NCBI GenBank assembly: GCA_023428205.1
Contig: JAEYZB010000289.1
Location: 1-8,236, forward strand
DNA length: 8,236 nt
Reading direction: 5' to 3'
Origin: Bacteroidota bacterium
Lineage (GTDB): Bacteria > Bacteroidota > Bacteroidia > Chitinophagales > LD1
The translations under genes were made by a program, and so were the position numbers. Each line of letters opens with the position of its first letter. The first letter of the stretch is position 1. A model generated the notes under the pieces. That model was given only the letters and a program-made list of their open reading frames with translations, did not search any database and was not told the origin of the DNA. Shown here in pieces: positions 1-6,163 of the stretch.

Positions 1-654
1 GCACAAGGTGTCCAAGGAGCAACAGGTTCTCAAGGATTACAAGGAATTCAAGGCGCAAAAGGCGCACAAGGACCTACCGGAAATGTAGGTGCAACAGGCG
101 CGCAAGGCGTTCAGGGCGCGACAGGTGCGCAAGGCGCAACCGGAAACGTAGGTGCCACAGGCGCACAAGGTACAACAGGAGCTCAGGGAATACAAGGTCT
201 TCAAGGCGCAACGGGTGCACAAGGTCCGACAGGAAATGTGGGTGCGACAGGTGCACAAGGTGTCCAAGGAGCAACAGGTTCTCAAGGATTACAAGGAATT
301 CAAGGCGCAACAGGCGCACAAGGACCTACCGGAAATGTTGGCGCGACAGGCGCACAAGGTGTTCAGGGAGCTACAGGACTTCAAGGATTACAAGGAATTC
401 AAGGCGTAACGGGTGCACAAGGACCAACCGGAAATGTGGGCGCGACAGGCGCACAAGGTATTCAGGGTGCCACAGGTTCTCAAGGAATACAGGGCATTCA
501 AGGAGTAGCGGGACCAACGGGTCCTCCGGGTGCAACAGGCGCAGCAGGTACAAATGGAAGTAATGGCGCGACTGGTCCTCCAGGGGCAACAGGTTCTCAA
601 GGAGTACAAGGCGTTCAAGGAGTAGCGGGACCAACGGGAGTTACAGGGCCTGTA
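1..654 (+). repeat. Collagen-like coding repeats, units of 99, 63, 90, 99 and 99 bp
   Basis: Within the fibre gene, repeat units beginning with GCACAAGG or GCGCAAGG start at 1, 100, 163, 253, 352 and 451. The unit lengths are all multiples of 9, so every length change keeps both the codon frame and the Gly-X-Y register. By eye, copy 1-90 matches copy 253-342 at 87 of 90 bases, while the adjacent copies 253-342 and 352-441 match at about 79 of 90. A second pair, GGTTCTCAAGGA at 475 and at 592, lies in the last part. The glycine register holds from residue 3 to 219. Confidence 0.9.
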
Positions 655-2355
655 GGTTGTACGAATGCTAATTATGTGCTTAAAAACAATGGGACTTCTG
701 CTGTTTGTAGCCAAATTTTTGACAATGGAACGAATGTGGGTATTGGTCATGCCGGGCCAGCGGCTAAGCTTGACATTAGTACGCCTGCCTTAGGGAATAA
801 CTTGAATGATGTGGTAGAGATGATGCGATTATATGGATCTAATGGGAATGGTAGCTATCTCGATATTCGCCACATTCGTACGGCTGCGGGTGCTAACTGG
901 AACTCTGCAGGAACAAGAATTCAAGAAAAAATTGATGCTACATGGATGGGATATATACAATTTAATGGTAATGGTAATGATGGAGGTATTTCTTTTGGAA
1001 CAGGAACAACGACTACAGCCCCGGGCAATGTTGGGGAAAGAATGAGGATACGGAGCAATGGTCAAGTTGTGATTTCCAATTTGGCAAACCCGAACAATAG
1101 TCTTGTAAATGCGGATGTTAATGGAACTTTAGGCATATCCACCACGGCTCCTACTGCTCAAAGTTCGGCTACGGTAATTCCCCTTGCTACTTTCGGAGGA
1201 GAGCCTCTCATTAATTCTACTTCTTGGCAAATAGTAACGAGAACAACCTATTCATCTATTGCCGCTATGTTTTCGGGAATATCTGTACCGAGCGGAGCTA
1301 CTCGTAAATATTATTTAGTAGTAAGAAAAGCGGATAATCAGCCGGGGGGGACTGGAAGTTACTGGCGTTTTTCTTGTGCGGGAGGTTGGAATGGTGGAAA
1401 TGATGTTCCTGGTCACGGATTTTCTTTTTCTTCCGATTGGGGATCTTTGTCGGAAGGGACTACTCAATGGATTGAAATACCCCCGACCGCGGTTTCGGAT
1501 GCTGGTTGTGGAACTTCTTATTGGAAAATTGATGCACGAATGGCTAATGGTGGACAGTCTATGCGGGTAATGAGTGTGAGTATGGCAGTTCTTGATGTTT
1601 TTGGAAGTGCGACTGCTCCTGCATACGCTGTTGCAACATCTGGCACAGCAACATCTCCTGCTTCAAGTTGGTTAAATGAATCTACTTGGGTAAGTGGCGG
1701 CAATGTGGGTATTGGCGCTATTCCTAATAGTTCTGCTGTTTTGGATGTGAGTAGTACTACTCAAGGTTTTGCAATGCCTCGTATGACATCAGCGCAACGT
1801 AAGGCAATATCAGCTCCAATAGATGGATTGCAAGTATATGATACAAATTTAAAGGGTTATTATTATTGGAATGGCAGTAAATGGGATTGTGTTTCAACTC
1901 CGGCAGGAACAGTTAGTTATTTTGCGGGGAATACAGCTCCTGTAGGTTATTTAATTTGTAATGGCGCAGCTGTCAACCGAACAACCTATGCAGAGTTGTT
2001 TAGTGCGATAGGAACCACTTATGGTGCCGGAGATGGCTCTACTACGTTTAATCTGCCGGATCTTAGAGGGGAATTTATCAGAGGAACGGACGGTGGTAGG
2101 AATGTGGACGCGGGAAGGACAAATGGTAGTTTTCAAGCGCAAGATTGGAAAGGATTTTATATGACTAATACGTTGCAGAATGTTTCTTCTGGTTATTCTC
2201 ATAATGGTGTTTACATGGGTAAATCAACATCTGCATATGTTGGGAATATGTTTACTGGTAAATGGGAGAATCCATCAGCTTCAATAGGAACTATGTGGGA
2301 CGGTTCCGAAGTTCGTCCACGAAATATAGCATTACAGCCTTGTATTAAATATTAG
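1..2355 (+). CDS. Collagen-like, tail-fibre-like surface protein with C-terminal collar domain (5' partial)
   Basis: The reading frame is open from base 1 to the TAG at 2353, so 784 residues are visible and the true start lies upstream; the GTG at 238 is only an internal valine codon. In window residue numbers: 3-219 is uninterrupted Gly-X-Y, rich in GATGAQG and GIQG, with no cysteine. Residues 220-260 form a linker with the motif NVGIG (245-249) and AKLDIS. About 385-536 is an aromatic and glycine-rich, probably beta-rich domain that I do not recognise. A second NVGIG (568-572) is followed by a '[21 protein letters not shown]' type segment running to 'WNGSKWDCV' (about 631). Residues 636-695 match the phage tail collar family ([20 protein letters not shown] ... 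DLRGEFIRG), and the protein ends [13 protein letters not shown]. Such proteins occur as chromosomal surface or fibre proteins in Bacteroidota; trimeric fibre assembly and an adhesive role are inferences. No phage genes and no T9SS tail are visible. Confidence 0.85.
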   Translation, partial: AQGVQGATGSQGLQGIQGAKGAQGPTGNVGATGAQGVQGATGAQGATGNVGATGAQGTTGAQGIQGLQGATGAQGPTGNVGATGAQGVQGATGSQGLQGIQGATGAQGPTGNVGATGAQGVQGATGLQGLQGIQGVTGAQGPTGNVGATGAQGIQGATGSQGIQGIQGVAGPTGPPGATGAAGTNGSNGATGPPGATGSQGVQGVQGVAGPTGVTGPVGCTNANYVLKNNGTSAVCSQIFDNGTNVGIGHAGPAAKLDISTPALGNNLNDVVEMMRLYGSNGNGSYLDIRHIRTAAGANWNSAGTRIQEKIDATWMGYIQFNGNGNDGGISFGTGTTTTAPGNVGERMRIRSNGQVVISNLANPNNSLVNADVNGTLGISTTAPTAQSSATVIPLATFGGEPLINSTSWQIVTRTTYSSIAAMFSGISVPSGATRKYYLVVRKADNQPGGTGSYWRFSCAGGWNGGNDVPGHGFSFSSDWGSLSEGTTQWIEIPPTAVSDAGCGTSYWKIDARMANGGQSMRVMSVSMAVLDVFGSATAPAYAVATSGTATSPASSWLNESTWVSGGNVGIGAIPNSSAVLDVSSTTQGFAMPRMTSAQRKAISAPIDGLQVYDTNLKGYYYWNGSKWDCVSTPAGTVSYFAGNTAPVGYLICNGAAVNRTTYAELFSAIGTTYGAGDGSTTFNLPDLRGEFIRGTDGGRNVDAGRTNGSFQAQDWKGFYMTNTLQNVSSGYSHNGVYMGKSTSAYVGNMFTGKWENPSASIGTMWDGSEVRPRNIALQPCIKY

Positions 2356-2427
2356 ATTGTATCAGATCGTTTTTGATTTTGCCTCATTAATGCGGGTGTA
2401 TCTGTGACTCAGTAAAAAAGGAATAAG

Positions 2428-2448
2428 TGGGTCAAAAAAACGAGCAGA
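2428..2448 (+). repeat. A-rich dispersed motif, copy A
   Basis: The sequence is TGGGT, then C, then AAAAAAACGAGCAGA. It matches copy C at 4146-4166 at 20 of 21 bases (C versus G after TGGGT). It lies 73 bp after the fibre gene stop. The function is unknown. Confidence 0.7.
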
Positions 2449-2518
2449 AATAGAATGAAATGTTTGTAAAGTCCACAAGCAGAAGGAGGCATAAGCCTTT
2501 AACGTTTAAATGGAAAGG

Positions 2519-2539
2519 TGGACGAAAAAAACGAGCACA
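2519..2539 (+). repeat. A-rich dispersed motif, copy B
   Basis: The core AAAAAAACGAGCA is at 2525-2537, preceded by TGGACG rather than TGGGTC or TGGGTG. It is in the same orientation as copy A and sits about 75 bp upstream of the start codon at 2614. Downstream it shares an A-rich stretch (AAAAACAAAAAAG) with copy C, though that stretch is low complexity. Confidence 0.6.
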
Positions 2540-2613
2540 TATTTTTTCTAAAAAACAAAAAAGATATTTATTAACTTGCGAACTTTAATTGGACCATCTT
2601 TCAAATCAGTATC

Positions 2614-3138
2614 ATGAAATCTAACCTACTCTTACCATTTGCGTTTTGCTTTACTTTATTTGCAGCTACGCATGTCTATTCTCAAAGCGTAATTCTTTCG
2701 CCTCGTGTAATATCATCTGCCGGAGGATTTTCATCACACCCCGGTTTTAGTATATCGCGCACCACAGGAGAGCTTGCGGCTGTAAAAACGGTATCCGGTT
2801 CATCTGTAATTTTGACACAAGGATTTCAACAGCCGGACAAAAAAGTATTAATATCGAATTGTGTGTACGCCACCCAAAGCGTATTTCCTAATCCTGCAAA
2901 TTCAGAATTTTCTTTCCAATATCGCTATTGTGACAAAGGAACGTTGTATATGGCAATGTTTGATATTTTAGGGCAGCAAGTGTCTTTGAGACGCACAGAA
3001 ATATATAGTGGAGGAGAGCAAACAGTTCAATTGCCAACAGAGAACTTATCCGCGGGAATTTATGTTTTGCGGTATCGCTTTGTACCGGAAACAGGCAAAG
3101 AAATTTCCGACAGCAGACGAGTAGAAGTTATTCACTGA
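2614..3138 (+). CDS. Small secreted protein with type IX secretion sorting domain
   Basis: A 174-residue protein. Residues 1 to about 23 form a signal peptide (basic MKSN, then a hydrophobic stretch, then VYSQ). Residues about 28-74 carry the pattern 'SAGGFSSHPGFSISRTTGE ... VILTQGFQQP', seen in many short Bacteroidota secreted proteins. Residues about 88-174 look like a type A T9SS C-terminal sorting domain: VFPNPANSEF (90-99), MFDILGQQV (115-123) and LSAGIYVLRY (145-154). In the known pathway the protein crosses the inner membrane by Sec, passes the outer membrane through T9SS, and has the tail removed. Apart from signal and sorting domains there are only about 65 residues, so its own function is unknown. 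The next gene begins 17 bp after its stop, which suggests co-transcription. Confidence 0.85.
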   Translation: MKSNLLLPFAFCFTLFAATHVYSQSVILSPRVISSAGGFSSHPGFSISRTTGELAAVKTVSGSSVILTQGFQQPDKKVLISNCVYATQSVFPNPANSEFSFQYRYCDKGTLYMAMFDILGQQVSLRRTEIYSGGEQTVQLPTENLSAGIYVLRYRFVPETGKEISDSRRVEVIH

Positions 3139-3155
3139 GTTCATAATTTTTTAGC

Positions 3156-3257
3156 ATGAGAAAATTTTATTTAGCTACGCTTTTAGCGTTGAGTTTTGTT
3201 GTTGCCTTTGCCCAAGTTCCGGAGGCTATAAATTATTATAGTGTCCCCCAAAATTAA
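3156..3257 (+). pseudogene. 5' fragment of a secreted-protein gene cut by the IS3 element
   Basis: The ATG at 3156 opens MRKFYLATLLALSFVVAFA, a textbook signal peptide, followed by QVPEAINYY. The frame then enters the IS and stops at 3255-3257. The opening 'AQVPEAINYQ' is typical of Bacteroidota surface proteins that often continue into collagen-like or tail-fibre modules, so this may be a relative of the gene at 1-2355 (inference from a few residues). Removing the IS (3241-4088) and one TATA copy restores an open frame through 4093 to the TGA at 4224-4226, giving 72 residues in all. That tail (TDKISRTFLGLQNVVEANWVKK...) matches nothing I know and runs through the terminator of the convergent gene. 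The original gene was therefore either very short or already truncated before the insertion. Confidence 0.7.
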
Positions 3258-3261
3258 GACA
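3241..3261 (+). repeat. Left terminal inverted repeat of the IS
   Basis: This 21-bp end starts GTGTCCCCC and pairs with 4068-4088 at 15 of 21 positions, including the first three and the last four bases. It directly follows the TATA at 3237-3240. Confidence 0.7.
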
Positions 3262-3309
3262 GTAAGTTAAGTCAAAGTAACCTATTTTTAAACGACTTAA
3301 ATTACAAAA

Positions 3310-3603
3310 ATGACACAGACAAAACAAAGACGCAAATTCAGCGCAACCTTCAAAATCAAAGTGGTATTGGAGGCATTAAAAGAACGGCAAACGATAGAAG
3401 AACTTGCCCGCAAATACGAGCTTCATCCTACCCAAATCAGCAGTTGGAAGAAAGAGTTTTTAGACAATGTGAACCGCGTTTTTGAAAACAATTCTACCGG
3501 TAAAGACCATCAAAAAGGATCGGAAAAGGAACAACAGCAACTGTATGCGCAAATTGGTCAGTTGAAAGTGGAAAATGATTGGCTCAAAAAAAAATTACAG
3601 TGA
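3310..3603 (+). CDS. IS3-family transposase OrfA (helix-turn-helix protein)
   Basis: A 97-residue protein, the usual size for IS3 OrfA. Residues about 8-52 match the HTH_Tnp_1 fold (RRKFSATFKIKVVLEAL ... IEELARKYELHPTQISSWKKEF), which binds the element ends. Residues about 72-97 (EKEQQQLYAQIGQLKVENDW) form a leucine-zipper-like coiled coil used for multimerisation in the family. It ends LKKKLQ at a TGA just after the A9 tract. The gene appears intact. Without a full OrfB it cannot move the element, but alone it could still bind the ends of relatives. Confidence 0.9.
   Translation: MTQTKQRRKFSATFKIKVVLEALKERQTIEELARKYELHPTQISSWKKEFLDNVNRVFENNSTGKDHQKGSEKEQQQLYAQIGQLKVENDWLKKKLQ
3586..3594 (+). 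promoter_or_regulatory. A9 slippery tract for -1 frameshift from orfA into orfB
   Basis: Nine consecutive A bases are read as AAA AAA AAA in the orfA frame, seven bases before its stop. Slipping back one base joins ...WLKKK to ITVKPLTEKRAMID of orfB. IS3 elements typically make the OrfAB transposase by -1 frameshifting on A-rich tracts like this one. Confidence 0.7.
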
Positions 3604-4067
3604 AACCGCTTACCGAAAAACGAGCTATGATAGATAAACACAGTAAAGAGGTGAGCATTAGTCGCCAATGCGAGTTGTTGGACATTCATCGCAGTGGTTT
3701 GTATTACACGCCTTCGGTAGAAAGCACTGAAAATTTAATGTTGATGCGCAAAATAGACGAACAGTATTTTCATACACCGTTCTATGGAACAAGAAAAATT
3801 ACCGAATGGCTAAATCGTGAAGGACATTTTGTAAATATCAAACGCGTAAAACGCTTGATGAATATTGTAGGTTGGCAAACGATATACCGCGCACCGAATA
3901 CGAGCTGGAAAAACAAGGAACATAAAATCTATCCGTATCTGCTCAAAAACGAAACGATTACCCATCGCAATCAAGTATGGGCAATAGACATTACGTATAT
4001 TCCTATGAAAACAGGTTTTATGTATCTCTGCGCTATTATTGATTTACACACTCGTTTTGTTGTTGCT

Positions 4068-4088
4068 TGTCCTAAGAATGGGGAGCAC
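4068..4088 (+). repeat. Right terminal inverted repeat of the IS
   Basis: The sequence ends GGGGAGCAC and mirrors 3241-3261 at 15 of 21 positions. TATA follows at 4089-4092, the same as the four bases before the left end. It begins only a few bases after the last recognisable transposase codon. Confidence 0.65.
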
Positions 4089-4145
4089 TATACAGATAAA
4101 ATATCAAGAACCTTTTTGGGGCTGCAAAATGTAGTCGAAGCGAAC

Positions 4146-4166
4146 TGGGTGAAAAAAACGAGCAGA
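4146..4166 (+). repeat. A-rich dispersed motif, copy C
   Basis: The sequence is TGGGT, then G, then AAAAAAACGAGCAGA. It is the near-identical partner of 2428-2448. It lies downstream of the IS in the remnant of the interrupted locus and next to the terminator of the convergent acyl-CoA synthetase gene. Just upstream is GTAGTCGAAGCGAAC, which resembles cores of dispersed palindromic repeats I have seen in bacterial intergenic DNA (weak recollection). Confidence 0.7.
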
Positions 4167-4167
4167 T

Positions 4168-4205
4168 TAAAAACAAAAAAGCCATGCGTTTTCTTTGCAT
4201 GGCTT
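4168..4205 (-). terminator. Intrinsic terminator of the acyl-CoA synthetase gene
   Basis: AAGCCATGC (4179-4187) and GCATGGCTT (4197-4205) form a perfect 9-bp stem with a 9-base loop. Read on the minus strand, the stem is followed by TTTTTTGTTTTT. It begins 22 bp after the stop codon of the minus-strand gene. On the plus strand there is no U-run after the stem. Confidence 0.9.
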
Positions 4206-4227
4206 CTGTTTGAAAGGAGTATTTGAA

Positions 4228-6018
4228 TTAGTTATACAACTTTTCAATGAGGTCTTTATATTTCTCCATGACCACTTTGCGTTTTACTTTGGCGGTAGGA
4301 GTCAATTCTCCTGTGTCACTTGTCGATTCGTTAGGCAAAAGTTCGAAGCGTTTTATCGTTTCCCATTTTCCAAAACTTGCATTTTTTTCTTCTATTTTTT
4401 CTTCAAACAATTTTTGAACGGCAGGATTATTCAGCAATTCCGCATTTGATGATGCTGTAATATTTTGTGCTTTTGCCCAGTCCTTGAGAGTCAAGAAGTT
4501 TGGTACAATCAAGGCTGTGACATAGTTTCGGTTTTCTCCGATTACGAGCATTTGTTCAATGAACGGAATTTCTTTCATTTTGCTCTCAATAGAAAGTGGA
4601 GCAATGTATTTTCCTCCCGATGTTTTGAAAATTTCTTTCACGCGGTCGGTAATTTTCAGATATTGTTTTCCGTTGTGTGTCACAAATTTTCCGACATCAC
4701 CTGTTTTTAACCAACCATCAATAATCGTTTCTGCTGTCAGGTCGGGGCGTTTGTAGTAGCCCAACATTACATTTGGTCCTTTACAGAAAATTTCGCCCTC
4801 GCCTTCCTGCATTCCTTCGCGGTGATCGAGACGCACTTCCACTTCATCTATCACAACACCTACCGAACCGAACACAATATCTTCGCGGCTGAAAGGATTT
4901 ACCGTAATCACAGGGGAAGACTCTGTTTGTCCATAGCCTTCGCACACTAAAATTCCTGCAGCTGTAAATGTGCGTGATAATTTTGGATTCAGCTTCGCAG
5001 CTCCGGTACAAATGCCGATTACATTACCACCAAGTGCTTCCCGCCACTTTGAGAAGATAAGCTTGTTAAACACCCAGTATTTTATCGAATCAACCAAGCC
5101 TAATTTTCGGTCAATTTCGTAGTTAGCCGCAAATTCCAATGCGCCCAAGTACAATTTCTTTTTAAAGCCTTCCAATGTTCCGGCAGCCGCTTCGAGCTTG
5201 ATGTAAACTTTTTCGAGTAAGCGCGGTACAGAGGTAAAGAAATTCGGTTTCACTTCTTTCAAATTATCACCAATGGCTTCCAAGCTTTCAGCGTAATATA
5301 TGGAAACACCATTTGCCATATACACAAAACCTACCATCCGTTCAAAAATGTGACACAATGGTAAAAAGCTAAGGATACGATGACTTGGCTTGAGCGGTAA
5401 GTAACCGTTTACTGCTTTGACGTTGCTCACTACATTATTGTGTGAAAGCATAACGCCTTTAGGATTTCCGGTTGTTCCTGATGTGTAAATGATGGTCGCC
5501 AAATCATTTGGTTGAATGCTTGCTTTTACGCTTTCCAACTGTGCCAAATCGCCTCCGTTGCCCAAGTCCAAAAACGCTGTCCAATTTTTGCAACCTTCAA
5601 TTTTGTCGAATGAATAAATATCAACTAATGACGGCACTTCTGCTTGGATGGCTTTGATTCTTTGATAAATATTTTCTTCGCCCACGAATACGTATTTTAC
5701 TTCCGCATCGTTGAAAATGAATTTATATTCTTCTGAAGTGATGGTCGGATAAACAGGAACGTTTACTAAGCCTGCTTGAAGCGAAGCGATGTCAAGGATA
5801 TTCCATTCGGGACGGTTAGAAGAAACTATCACGACTTTGTCCTCGCGTTTCAATCCTAACTTTAAAAACGCCAAACTAGCTTGATTAGCTAGGTCTATCA
5901 CTTTTTGTGTGGAGTAATTCAGCCATGCACCATTTTCTTTGCGAGCCACAGCTACTTCTTGCGGGAAGTTTGTTTGTTGGTAATGGATAATGTCAAATAG
6001 TCTTGTGTAATCTTTCAT
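4228..6018 (-). CDS. Long-chain fatty-acid--CoA ligase (AMP-forming), FadD15/FACL-like
   Basis: A complete 596-residue acyl-CoA synthetase of the ANL superfamily. It activates a fatty acid with ATP to acyl-AMP and then transfers it to CoA, feeding beta-oxidation or lipid synthesis; it is probably cytoplasmic or membrane-associated. Visible core motifs: the phosphate-binding loop YTSGTTGNPKG (178-188), GYGQTE (361-366), the adenylate-binding TGD (439-441), the hinge region TDRVKEIFKTSGGKYIAP (457-474), and the C-terminal catalytic lysine in LTPTAKVKR (K577). The length of about 600 and the 'LPLCHIFERM' segment (219-228) fit the long-chain FACL branch better than acetyl-CoA synthetase. No signal peptide. 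The ATG at 6018 gives the expected family N-terminus (LFDIIHYQQ). It is monocistronic here, with its own terminator, and divergent from the M23 gene. Exact chain-length preference cannot be read from sequence. Confidence 0.93.
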   Translation of the reverse strand: MKDYTRLFDIIHYQQTNFPQEVAVARKENGAWLNYSTQKVIDLANQASLAFLKLGLKREDKVVIVSSNRPEWNILDIASLQAGLVNVPVYPTITSEEYKFIFNDAEVKYVFVGEENIYQRIKAIQAEVPSLVDIYSFDKIEGCKNWTAFLDLGNGGDLAQLESVKASIQPNDLATIIYTSGTTGNPKGVMLSHNNVVSNVKAVNGYLPLKPSHRILSFLPLCHIFERMVGFVYMANGVSIYYAESLEAIGDNLKEVKPNFFTSVPRLLEKVYIKLEAAAGTLEGFKKKLYLGALEFAANYEIDRKLGLVDSIKYWVFNKLIFSKWREALGGNVIGICTGAAKLNPKLSRTFTAAGILVCEGYGQTESSPVITVNPFSREDIVFGSVGVVIDEVEVRLDHREGMQEGEGEIFCKGPNVMLGYYKRPDLTAETIIDGWLKTGDVGKFVTHNGKQYLKITDRVKEIFKTSGGKYIAPLSIESKMKEIPFIEQMLVIGENRNYVTALIVPNFLTLKDWAKAQNITASSNAELLNNPAVQKLFEEKIEEKNASFGKWETIKRFELLPNESTSDTGELTPTAKVKRKVVMEKYKDLIEKLYN

Positions 6019-6043
6019 TTCTCTACGGTTTTGATTGAAAACC

Positions 6044-6051
6044 CGAAAGTA
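6044..6051 (-). promoter_or_regulatory. Possible -7 box for the acyl-CoA synthetase gene
   Basis: On the minus strand TACTTTCG fits the Bacteroidota TAnnTTTG -7 box at all but one defined position, 25 bp upstream of the ATG. A partial -33 match (TTTCA, 6070-6074) lies about 18 bp further up. Weak support only. Confidence 0.3.
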
Positions 6052-6139
6052 TAAATATTCATTGTTATGTGAAATTTTGCTTCAGAAAATCTTTTTCATT
6101 AGTTATTTTTTGCTGAACGCTCACTCCTGAAAATTTATG

Positions 6140-6147
6140 TAAGTTTG
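6140..6147 (+). promoter_or_regulatory. Bacteroidota-type -7 box upstream of the M23 peptidase gene
   Basis: TAAGTTTG is a perfect TAnnTTTG match ending 16 bp before the ATG at 6164, so transcription would start roughly 8-12 bases before the start codon, giving a very short leader. The nearest TTTG (6109-6112) is about 27 bp upstream, further than the usual 19-21 bp to a -33 box. The -7 assignment is therefore the stronger half. Confidence 0.45.
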
Positions 6148-6163
6148 CGGTCGCAATCACACT

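Larger units (their letters stand above)
2356..2613. other. Gene-free stretch with two A-rich motif copies and an inverted repeat
   Basis: This 258-bp gap separates the fibre gene from the small T9SS protein gene. I see no credible coding sequence. It holds two direct copies of AAAAAAACGAGCA (2434-2446 and 2525-2537, 91 bp apart). Between them, GTCCAC (2471-2476) can pair with GTGGAC (2518-2523), and CCTTT (2496-2500) can pair with AAAGG (2514-2518, sharing one base with the former pairing), so a folded RNA or DNA is possible but unproven. No strong intrinsic terminator for the fibre gene is visible. The promoter of the next gene should lie in about 2540-2600, but I find no good TAnnTTTG box there. 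Confidence 0.6.
3241..4088 (+). mobile_element. IS3-family element, internally deleted, with 4-bp TATA target duplication
   Basis: The left end is GTGTCCCCCAAAATTAAGAC at 3241. The reverse complement of the right end begins GTGCTCCCCATTCTTAGGAC. Over 21 bp the two ends match at 15 positions. TATA flanks both sides directly (3237-3240 and 4089-4092), within the 3-5 bp duplication usual for IS3. Inside are orfA, an A9 shift tract and a truncated orfB; the length of 848 bp compares with about 1.2-1.5 kb for intact relatives. An inverted repeat, TTAAGTC (3267-3273) with GACTTAA (3294-3300), precedes the orfA start. In other IS elements such repeats limit expression from outside transcription; that role here is inferred. 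Confidence 0.75.
3579..4088 (+). pseudogene. IS3-family transposase OrfB, truncated DDE integrase
   Basis: The frame is normally entered by frameshift; the TTG at 3579 is just the first start-like codon. It encodes an HTH_21-like region (HSKEVSISRQCELLDIHRSG, residues about 21-40), then YHTPFYGTRKITEWL-like sequence (about 63-78), then the start of the rve/integrase core WAIDITYIP (134-142). Asp137 is the first residue of the DDE triad. Similarity ends at IDLHTRFVV (about 4064), where intact relatives continue for roughly 120 more residues with the second Asp (SDQG) and the Glu. Instead the sequence goes straight into the right inverted repeat, so an internal deletion removed about 0.4 kb. 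The frame happens to stay open to 4226 beyond the IS. It is catalytically dead as it stands. Confidence 0.85.

Noticed and set aside
1..450. CRISPR-like or minisatellite array
   Set aside because: The repeats are coding, keep the Gly-X-Y frame, and have no unique spacers of uniform length.
37..750. Antisense and alternate-frame open frames across the collagen-like region, including a cysteine-rich minus-strand frame
   Set aside because: Low-complexity shadows of Gly-X-Y codons: the repetitive GC-rich pattern removes stops in other frames and gives no plausible protein.
1906..2355. Prophage tail gene
   Set aside because: Only the collar domain is phage-like. The remaining modules and the neighbours are typical of Bacteroidota surface proteins, and no other phage gene is visible in the window.
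2471..2523. tRNA or tmRNA fragment suggested by the GTCCAC/GTGGAC pairing
   Set aside because: Too short, with no anticodon or T-arm consensus.
2510..2554. Mini-ORF reading MERWTKKTSTYFF over motif copy B
   Set aside because: Thirteen codons with no ribosome-binding context. The similar WVKKTSR readings at copies A and C come from the shared DNA motif, and the surrounding frames contain stops.
4065..4226. Continuation of orfB to 4226 as a genuine transposase C-terminus
   Set aside because: After IDLHTRFVV there is no DDE second Asp or Glu motif. The frame runs through the right inverted repeat, the interrupted gene and a terminator hairpin of the opposite strand.
4195..4756. Plus-strand open frames opposite the acyl-CoA synthetase gene
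   Set aside because: They are antisense to a full-length, motif-complete enzyme and show phenylalanine- and cysteine-rich shadow composition.
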